Source: Anaerolinea thermophila
Lineage (GTDB): Bacteria; Chloroflexota; Anaerolineae; Anaerolineales; Villigracilaceae
Assembly: GCA_022729775.1 (NCBI GenBank)
Contig: DZBA01000088.1
Span: 1 to 10,950, forward strand
Direction: 5' to 3'
DNA: 10,950 bases
Shown here in pieces: positions 6,423 through 10,950 of the stretch (position 1 is the stretch's first letter; each line of letters begins with the position of its first letter). The translations under genes and the position numbers were made by a program. The notes beneath the pieces are model-generated. The model was not told where the DNA came from. It did no database searches and was given only the letters and a program-made list of their open reading frames with translations.

Positions 6423-6791
6423 TTAATTTGAATCGGGTTCGGGCGGCGTCATCTCGAACGAAATCACAAACGGCTGCGCGGAAGGTCCATCGGGATAATA
6501 GAGCTGCGCGTTCAACGCGTATGGGTTGCAAATCTCACCTCGGATGTGAAGCGTAAATTCCATGCGCCAGCTCATCGGCTCGATGAACTGCGTGGATGCG
6601 ACTTCCGCGCCGTTGGCGTCGGTCAAGGTGATTTCGATGTGCGGTCGTTTCTGAAAGGGCGTGAGTTCCATGTTGACGCGCGCGCGGCGACCATCGGGAT
6701 ATGGCTGCGCGGAAAGCGAAGTGATCTTGGTTTCTTCGGGCGTCGCGCGGGTGAAATTATCGAGGTTGTCTTCGGGGAAGAAAAATTCCAT
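6423..6791 (-). CDS. Conserved hypothetical protein, first gene of the minus operon
   Basis: A 122-residue protein if started at the ATG at 6791 (MEFFFPEDNLDNF). The frame is open upstream to a TTG at 6833. I prefer the ATG because a perfect TATAAT lies 6 nt before it and the TTG would nearly touch the divergent gene's start. There is no signal peptide or membrane segment. The body is beta-strand rich (RARVNMELTPF, HIEITLTDANGAEVAS, WRMEFTLHIRG, NAQLYYPDG, FVISFEM), suggesting one small beta-sandwich domain. The acidic, Pro-rich end (EMTPPEPDSN) is probably flexible. I recognise no named family; the style resembles hypothetical proteins seen in other Chloroflexi. It is followed after 1 nt by the PD40 lipoprotein gene, implying linked expression. 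It may be a cytosolic partner of the operon's products. Confidence 0.7.
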   Translation of the reverse strand: MEFFFPEDNLDNFTRATPEETKITSLSAQPYPDGRRARVNMELTPFQKRPHIEITLTDANGAEVASTQFIEPMSWRMEFTLHIRGEICNPYALNAQLYYPDGPSAQPFVISFEMTPPEPDSN

Positions 6792-6797
6792 GCGGGT

Positions 6798-6803
6798 ATT
6801 ATA
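6798..6803 (-). promoter_or_regulatory. -10 box (TATAAT) of the minus operon, probably leaderless
   Basis: On the minus strand TATAAT occupies 6803-6798, leaving 6 nt to the ATG at 6791. Transcription normally starts 6-8 nt after the -10 box, so the mRNA would begin at or next to the start codon. No Shine-Dalgarno and no clear -35 hexamer are seen. Confidence 0.6.
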
Positions 6804-6822
6804 ACCAGAAACGCGGGTGCGA

Positions 6823-6828
6823 TATAAT
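6823..6828 (+). promoter_or_regulatory. -10 box (TATAAT) of nfeD, probably leaderless
   Basis: TATAAT at 6823-6828 is followed after 7 nt by the nfeD ATG (6836). As on the opposite strand, the expected transcription start coincides with the start codon. There is no Shine-Dalgarno upstream and no recognisable TTGACA-type -35 at 16-18 bp. Confidence 0.6.
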
Positions 6829-6835
6829 TTCAATC

Positions 6836-8140
6836 ATGAAACAATTTCGAGTGTTGACGCTCTCTTTGATATTTCTCGCCTTTTTTACGCAAGCCTTCGC
6901 GCAGACCGGCGCTCCGCTTGCGCTGGTGATGACCGCCAAAGGTCCCATCACGCCGCCCATGCTGGAATATTTCAAACGCGGAATCGAAACCGCCGCGCGT
7001 GAAAACGCGGAAGTTCTGGTCATCGAGTTGAATACGCCGGGCGGCAGTGTGGATACCATGCTGGAGATGATTCAACTCATTAAGGAAAGCGCTGTGCCGG
7101 TGGTGGTCTACGTTGCGCCGCGTGAGGCAATTGCGGGCAGCGCGGGCGCGTTGATTACGATGGCGGGACATGTTTCGGCAATGGCGCCCGGTTCCGCAAT
7201 TGGCGCGGCGAGCCCGGTTTCCAGTTCCGGCGAGGATATCGAATCCACGATGGAGTCGAAGGTCAAGGAAATTCTCAAAGCCAAAGCGCGTTCATTGGTC
7301 GAGCCGCGCGGAAAAGACGCGACCCGTCTTGCCGAGTCCATGATTGACGAGGCGAAAGCCGTCACCGCCGACGAAGCGTTGAAGGCGAATTTGATTGATT
7401 TCATCGCCAAAGACACGGATGAATTGTTGGAAAAAATAAACGGCGTCAAAGTGACTGTCGGCGATGAAACGCGCGCGTTGAACACAAAGAATATTCAAAT
7501 CCAGCAGATTGACATGTCTTTCATCGAAGAATTTTTGATGATGCTCACCGACCCGAACATCGTTTTTATTTTGCTTGCGCTTGGCATTCAAGCCATTCTC
7601 ATCGAAATCTCCAGCCCTGGCGGGTGGGTGGCAGGATTTATGGGCGCGATTTGTGTCACGCTCGCCGTGTATGGGATGGGCGTGTTGCCGGTCAACTGGT
7701 TTGGGATTGTGTTTCTCGTCATCGCGTTTGTGTTGTTCATCCTCGATATTAAAGCGGCGGCGCATGGCGCGTTGACCACAGCGGGCGTGGCTTCGTTTAT
7801 TGTCGGCGCGCTGGTTTTGTTCAACTCACCGGGGACTCCGCAATTTCAGCGCGTGTCCATTCCGCTTGTTATAGGCGTCGGCATTTTCATCGGGCTGTTG
7901 TTCTTCACCGTGATGATTTTTGCGCTGCGCGCCCAGCATGGACGAATTCAAGTTGGGGTGGAATCTTTCATCGGCAAAGTGGGAACAGCCCGCACCGCGA
8001 TTAAAGACGCGGGACAAGTCCAATTGGAAAGCGAGTTATGGAGCGCGGAAAAAACTCCCGACTCCGAAGACATCCGTAAGGGCGACTTGGTTGAAGTTGT
8101 CGAAGTACGCGGATTGAGATTGATCGTGAAAAAAAAGTAG
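6836..8140 (+). CDS. nfeD: NfeD-family membrane serine protease (ClpP-class, long form)
   Basis: A 434-residue membrane protein of the long NfeD class (NfeD1b/STOPP type). An N-terminal signal peptide (1-22, ending AFAQ) precedes a ClpP-like protease domain (about 28-205). The domain has NTPGG (66-70) and the nucleophile Ser102 in AIAGSAG. Lys142, in ESKVKEIL, is the likely dyad lysine, about 40 residues later as in the archaeal homologue PH1510. Several hydrophobic membrane segments follow (about 238-365). The C-terminus (about 378-432) is the NfeD OB-fold: GKVGTARTAIKDAG...KGDLVEVVEVRGLRLIV. The family cleaves hydrophobic segments, classically the C-terminus of a partner slipin/stomatin, and is linked to membrane quality control. 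The usual slipin gene is not adjacent here. The substrate is inferred, not visible. Confidence 0.9.
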   Translation: MKQFRVLTLSLIFLAFFTQAFAQTGAPLALVMTAKGPITPPMLEYFKRGIETAARENAEVLVIELNTPGGSVDTMLEMIQLIKESAVPVVVYVAPREAIAGSAGALITMAGHVSAMAPGSAIGAASPVSSSGEDIESTMESKVKEILKAKARSLVEPRGKDATRLAESMIDEAKAVTADEALKANLIDFIAKDTDELLEKINGVKVTVGDETRALNTKNIQIQQIDMSFIEEFLMMLTDPNIVFILLALGIQAILIEISSPGGWVAGFMGAICVTLAVYGMGVLPVNWFGIVFLVIAFVLFILDIKAAAHGALTTAGVASFIVGALVLFNSPGTPQFQRVSIPLVIGVGIFIGLLFFTVMIFALRAQHGRIQVGVESFIGKVGTARTAIKDAGQVQLESELWSAEKTPDSEDIRKGDLVEVVEVRGLRLIVKKK

Positions 8141-8159
8141 GACAAAATTTATTTTGTCC
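8140..8159. terminator. Hairpin at the nfeD stop codon (weak terminator candidate)
   Basis: GGACAAAA (8140-8147) pairs perfectly with TTTTGTCC (8152-8159) around a 4-nt loop, starting on the last base of the nfeD TAG. It is AT-rich and lacks a downstream T-run, so it is at best a weak terminator or an mRNA 3'-end stabiliser. Confidence 0.35.
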
Positions 8160-8178
8160 GCATATTAAGAAAGAGCCT

Positions 8179-8297
8179 GTTTCTTAACTGCTTTTTGTAC
8201 ACGGACAACACGGACGAAAAAACGCTTAAAAACCGCTCTTTCCGTGATTTCCGCGAAAATCCGCGTACAAAAATAAAGCAACAAAGATTTAAGAAAC
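8179..8297. repeat. ~120-bp palindromic repeat element, copy 2
   Basis: The core (8192-8273, 82 bp) is bounded by TTTTTGTACACGGA and TCCGCGTACAAAAA, complementary at 13 of 14 positions. An outer perfect pair, GTTTCTTAA (8179-8187) and TTAAGAAAC (8289-8297), gives 119 bp overall. The inside shows the same 9-bp phasing as copy 1: CACGGACAA, CACGGACGA on the left; read backwards from the right, CGCGGATTT, TCGCGGAAA, TCACGGAAA. It lies between nfeD and lipA, ending 18 nt before the lipA ATG, and has no ORF. It might affect lipA expression or separate the two transcripts. Confidence 0.7.
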
Positions 8298-8315
8298 GCT
8301 AGCTAAGGAAAAAGA

Positions 8316-9251
8316 ATGTCAGTTACACCCACACGAGACCGCATTACCCCGCAGGAATCAAAACCGCTGCGCCGCCCCGATTGGATCAAAGTGCGCGCGC
8401 CTTCCGGCGAAACATATCAGCAAGTGCATAACTTAATGCGCTCGAAAGAATTGCACACTGTTTGCGAAGAAGCAATGTGTCCCAACCTCGGCGAATGCTG
8501 GGGCAGCGGCACGGCAACATTTTTAATGCTCGGCGATGTTTGCACGCGCACCTGCGCCTTTTGCGATATCAAACACGGCAAGCCCGCCTTATTGGATTGG
8601 GGCGAAGCGGAACGAGTCGCGCAGGCGGTCAAGGCGATGAATTTGAAGCACGCGGTCATCACCTCTGTCAACCGCGATGAGCGGCGCGATGGCGGCGCGC
8701 CCATCTTTGCGATGGTCATCCGCCGCATCCGCGAATTACTGCCCGGTTGTTCAATCGAAGTGCTGATTCCTGATTTTAAGGGAAGCATCGAAGCGTTGAA
8801 AATCGTCATGGACGCGCGCCCCGAAATTTTGAATCACAATGTCGAGACCGTGCCGCGCTTGTTCAAATCCATCCAGCCGCAGGATAATTATGAGTGGGCG
8901 GCGGCGACTCTCTCCAACGCGAAGAAACTCGACCCCGAAGTGCTGACCAAATCGGGCATTATGCTTGGGCTGGGCGAGACGATGGACGAAGTAAAACAGG
9001 TCATGCGTGACCAGCGTTCCTGGGGCGTGGATATTCTCACCATTGGGCAATATCTCCAGCCGAGTAAAAAGCATTTCCCCATGTCGCGCTATTACACGAT
9101 GGAAGAGTTTGCCGAACTGCGCGAGTTTGGCAAAGAAATCGGCTTTAAGTGGGTCGAATCAAACCCGCTGGTGAGGTCGTCATATCACGCGGCGGAACAA
9201 GTCCGCGCATTGAGCGTGGTTCACAGAAAATTATACGGGAATCAAGCTTGA
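8316..9251 (+). CDS. lipA: Lipoyl synthase
   Basis: A cytoplasmic radical-SAM enzyme that inserts two sulfur atoms into protein-bound octanoyl groups to make lipoyl cofactors for 2-oxoacid dehydrogenases and the glycine cleavage system. Its 311 residues are the usual length. The auxiliary [4Fe-4S] ligands Cys50, Cys55 and Cys61 (C-x4-C-x5-C) are all present, as is the radical-SAM triad Cys76, Cys80, Cys83 (CTRTCAFC). The conserved C-terminal RSSYHA (287-292) supplies the serine ligand of the auxiliary cluster. Other family motifs are TSVNRDE with DGGA, NHNVETV (173-179) and GLGET (218-222). The ATG follows AAGGA (8305-8309) by 6 nt. No lipB or lplA gene lies next to it. The following gene's promoter overlaps its TGA. 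Confidence 0.97.
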   Translation: MSVTPTRDRITPQESKPLRRPDWIKVRAPSGETYQQVHNLMRSKELHTVCEEAMCPNLGECWGSGTATFLMLGDVCTRTCAFCDIKHGKPALLDWGEAERVAQAVKAMNLKHAVITSVNRDERRDGGAPIFAMVIRRIRELLPGCSIEVLIPDFKGSIEALKIVMDARPEILNHNVETVPRLFKSIQPQDNYEWAAATLSNAKKLDPEVLTKSGIMLGLGETMDEVKQVMRDQRSWGVDILTIGQYLQPSKKHFPMSRYYTMEEFAELREFGKEIGFKWVESNPLVRSSYHAAEQVRALSVVHRKLYGNQA

Positions 9252-9276
9252 CTCGCTTCATCTAAAAGCGTATAAT
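9248..9276 (+). promoter_or_regulatory. Sigma-70-type promoter of rpoC
   Basis: TTGACT (9248-9253), a 17-bp spacer and TATAAT (9271-9276) form a near-consensus housekeeping promoter. Its -35 overlaps the lipA stop codon (9249-9251). The expected start near 9283 gives an rpoC leader of about 130 nt. Confidence 0.8.
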
Positions 9277-9310
9277 TTACCTGTTGGATGCAAAAATAAA
9301 CTTACATACA

Positions 9311-9358
9311 GCAAGCGCTTGAGAAAATGTTCTCATGCGCTTGCCTTTGTTTGTCTCT
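9311..9358 (+). terminator. Terminator-like hairpin in the rpoC leader (lipA terminator or rpoC attenuator)
   Basis: 9311-9325 and 9330-9344 form a 15-bp stem with one mismatch and an AATG loop, followed by the T-rich CTTTGTTTGTCTCT. It lies downstream of the rpoC promoter, so every rpoC transcript must pass it, at about +28 to +62. It could end lipA read-through, attenuate rpoC, or both. No competing antiterminator stem is obvious. Confidence 0.6.
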
Positions 9359-9413
9359 GTGTTAATCGCTTTCGAGAAAGCACACGCACTTTATTTTTTT
9401 TAGGAGAGTACCA

Positions 9414-10950
9414 GTGGAAACTAAGGGACTGACCGCGCTCCGTATCAGCCTTGCCTCGCCTCAGACAATTTTGTCATGGTCGTATGGCGAGGTGCTCAAA
9501 CCCGAAACCATCAATTATCGCCGTTTACGCCCGGAGAAAGATGGCTTGTTCTGTGAAGCCATTTTTGGACCTACCCGCGACTGGCAGTGTTACTGCGGAA
9601 AATATAAAAACCCGCGCTACAAGGGCATCACCTGCGATAAATGCGGTGTGGAAGTAACGCGCTCTGCCGTGCGCCGCGAGCGCATGGGACACATCGCGCT
9701 TGCGACTCCTGTTGCGCACATTTGGTATACGCGCCGCATCCCCTCCCAATTGGGAATGCTGCTCGATATTTCGCGCCGCAACCTTGACCGCGTGTTGTAC
9801 TTCGCGCAATACATCGTGACCTACGTAGATGAAGAAGCGCGCAAGAAAGCCCTCCAGCGCCTTGAAGATGAAATCTCGGTTTCCGAGCGCGAGCAGGAAT
9901 CCGAAGTCAACGCGCGCATCGCTGAAGTCAAATTGAAGCGCGACCATACCATCGCCGAAGTCAAACAAAAGCAAGCCGCGCTCGAACAGAGCTATGACGA
10001 ATCCATTGCTGAAAAGATGGAGCCGATCATCAAAGAAGGTCAACGCCTCGAAAAGCAATTGCAAGAGCAAATGGGCGAAGCGGCGAAGAAAGCCATCATC
10101 TTTGAACTGACCAATGAAAAAATCATTGACGCCGGTGACAAGGTTGGCAGCAAACATATCACCCACATTCAAAAAAGCGTTCAGAAGAAAATCGAGACGC
10201 TGGAGAATGAATTAAAAGATAAGAAGCAGCGCGAAGTTGAGGAACTCAAGACGCAAGCCGTCGCCATCAAGGCGCAGGCAGACCAGGAAATGGAAGCCTT
10301 GCGCAGCGACCTGGAGAATCAAACCAGCACCAGCTCTAACAACTCTTCCCGCTTGCGGGATGAATTGCTTGAACTTCGTCCCTTCACCTTTATCAGCGAA
10401 ATCCGCTACCGCGAGCTCAAACAGCGTTGGGGACAGGTCTTCCGCGCTGATATGGGCGCCGAGGCTTTCTATGACATCCTCAGCCGCCTCGATCTTGACA
10501 AACTTTCAGAGGAACTCTGGCGCGAAGTCAGGACTACCAAGAGCAAGCAGAAGCGCAAAAAAGCCACAACCCGTTTGAAGGTTGTGGAAGCCTTCCGCCG
10601 TTCTGGCAACCGCCCGGAATGGATGGTATTGACTGTGTTGCCTGTCATCCCGCCTGACCTGCGCCCGATGGTGCAGCTCGATGGCGGACGTTTTGCCACT
10701 TCCGACCTTAACGATTTGTATCGCCGCGTTATCAATCGCAATAACCGCCTTAAGAGACTGCTCGAACTCGGCGCGCCGGATGTCATCATCCGCAACGAGA
10801 AGCGCATGTTGCAAGAGGCTGTGGACAGTTTGATTGATAACAGCCAGCGCGGAAAGGCGCTCAGCCGCCGCGGACGCCGCGAACTAAAATCCTTAAGCGA
10901 TATGCTCAAAGGCAAGAAGGGACGTTTCCGCCGCAACCTGCTCGGCAAGC
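9414..10950 (+). CDS. rpoC: DNA-directed RNA polymerase subunit beta', N-terminal 512 residues
   Basis: The largest RNA polymerase subunit, cut by the window edge. The GTG start at 9414 follows AGGAG (9402-9406) by 7 nt; the T-run at 9393-9401 lies just upstream. The frame is open to 10950. Visible features are the N-terminal zinc ribbon (Cys59, Cys61, Cys74, Cys77), VAHIWY (100-105), and the clamp region from ~345 onwards: MGAEAFYDIL, RKKATTRLKVVEAF, SGNRPEWMVLTVLPVIPPDLRP (split about 397-418), DGGRFATSDLNDLYRRVINR and NEKRMLQEAV. The window ends at RRNLLGK, just before the switch-2 VDYSGR motif. The catalytic NADFDGD lies outside. Between the zinc ribbon and the clamp helices, residues ~140-325 are a Glu/Lys/Gln-rich coiled-coil insertion absent from E. 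coli and Bacillus beta'. rpoB is not upstream. Confidence 0.97.
   Translation, partial: METKGLTALRISLASPQTILSWSYGEVLKPETINYRRLRPEKDGLFCEAIFGPTRDWQCYCGKYKNPRYKGITCDKCGVEVTRSAVRRERMGHIALATPVAHIWYTRRIPSQLGMLLDISRRNLDRVLYFAQYIVTYVDEEARKKALQRLEDEISVSEREQESEVNARIAEVKLKRDHTIAEVKQKQAALEQSYDESIAEKMEPIIKEGQRLEKQLQEQMGEAAKKAIIFELTNEKIIDAGDKVGSKHITHIQKSVQKKIETLENELKDKKQREVEELKTQAVAIKAQADQEMEALRSDLENQTSTSSNNSSRLRDELLELRPFTFISEIRYRELKQRWGQVFRADMGAEAFYDILSRLDLDKLSEELWREVRTTKSKQKRKKATTRLKVVEAFRRSGNRPEWMVLTVLPVIPPDLRPMVQLDGGRFATSDLNDLYRRVINRNNRLKRLLELGAPDVIIRNEKRMLQEAVDSLIDNSQRGKALSRRGRRELKSLSDMLKGKKGRFRRNLLGK

Noticed and set aside
7292..7765. Minus-strand ORF of 157 aa within nfeD
   Set aside because: It is antisense to the well-supported NfeD protease and membrane region, with no recognisable features.
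9368..9401. Hairpin GCTTT/AAAGC followed by a T-run, as a second terminator before rpoC
   Set aside because: The stem is only 5 bp and the T-run begins about 9 nt after it, which does not fit an intrinsic terminator. The T-run is adjacent to the rpoC Shine-Dalgarno.
9525..10172. Minus-strand ORF of 215 aa
   Set aside because: It is antisense to rpoC, covering the zinc ribbon and the coiled-coil insertion. Its Phe/Leu-rich content mirrors Glu/Lys codons.
1..10950. A novel defence, secretion or mobile-gene system
   Set aside because: All long frames are explained by housekeeping or envelope genes. No integrase, transposase, nuclease, toxin-antitoxin pair or CRISPR array is visible.

Overview
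This window looks like chromosomal DNA from a Chloroflexota bacterium, most likely class Anaerolineae. The basis is the overall style: secreted lipoproteins with long Thr-Pro tails, a PD40 propeller protein with a Chloroflexi-type C-terminal module, Thermus-like sequences for Kbl, and a bacterial beta' subunit with a long coiled-coil insertion. This is judged from the translated proteins without a database search. It is mostly a core-genome region. I found no phage, CRISPR array, transposase, tRNA or rRNA, and no defence system.

Layout. Positions 1-287 hold the last codons of a probable WD40-repeat protein (+), a perfect 21-bp-arm palindrome, a second small hairpin, a doubtful small ORF and a minus-strand intrinsic terminator. 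The terminator serves kbl (288-1469, -; glycine C-acetyltransferase). Positions 1470-1830 have no gene. They hold an inverted repeat in front of kbl and a nest of inverted repeats with an ~120-bp palindromic element at its centre. Positions 1831-6791 are a four-gene minus-strand operon with gaps of 1, 6 and 16 nt. In transcription order it encodes a small beta-rich conserved hypothetical protein, a PD40 lipoprotein with a Thr-Pro tail, an M23 (LytM) peptidase lipoprotein, and a large protein with a helicase-associated (XPB/Ssl2 N-terminal-like) C-terminus. On the plus strand are an NfeD-family membrane protease (6836-8140), a second ~120-bp palindromic element (8179-8297), lipA (8316-9251) and the first 512 codons of rpoC (9414 to the window edge).

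Regulation visible in the sequence. The divergent pair at 6791/6836 has a perfect TATAAT box 6-7 nt from each start codon and no Shine-Dalgarno, which suggests leaderless mRNAs on both sides. The operon's internal starts also lack a Shine-Dalgarno and are probably translationally coupled. By contrast kbl, lipA and rpoC have clear Shine-Dalgarno sequences. rpoC has its own consensus-like promoter (TTGACT-N17-TATAAT) overlapping the lipA stop codon, then an ~130-nt leader with a strong terminator-like hairpin. This means rpoC is not directly downstream of rpoB here.

How the genes fit together. The minus operon appears to make cell-surface proteins: two lipoproteins, one of them a peptidoglycan hydrolase candidate. 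The reason for the helicase-associated protein at its end is unknown. nfeD, lipA, kbl and rpoC are housekeeping-type genes with separate roles. The most unusual signals are the repeated ~120-bp palindromes with 9-bp internal periodicity, the paired leaderless promoters, the rpoC leader and insertion, and the uncharacterised conserved module in the PD40 lipoprotein.
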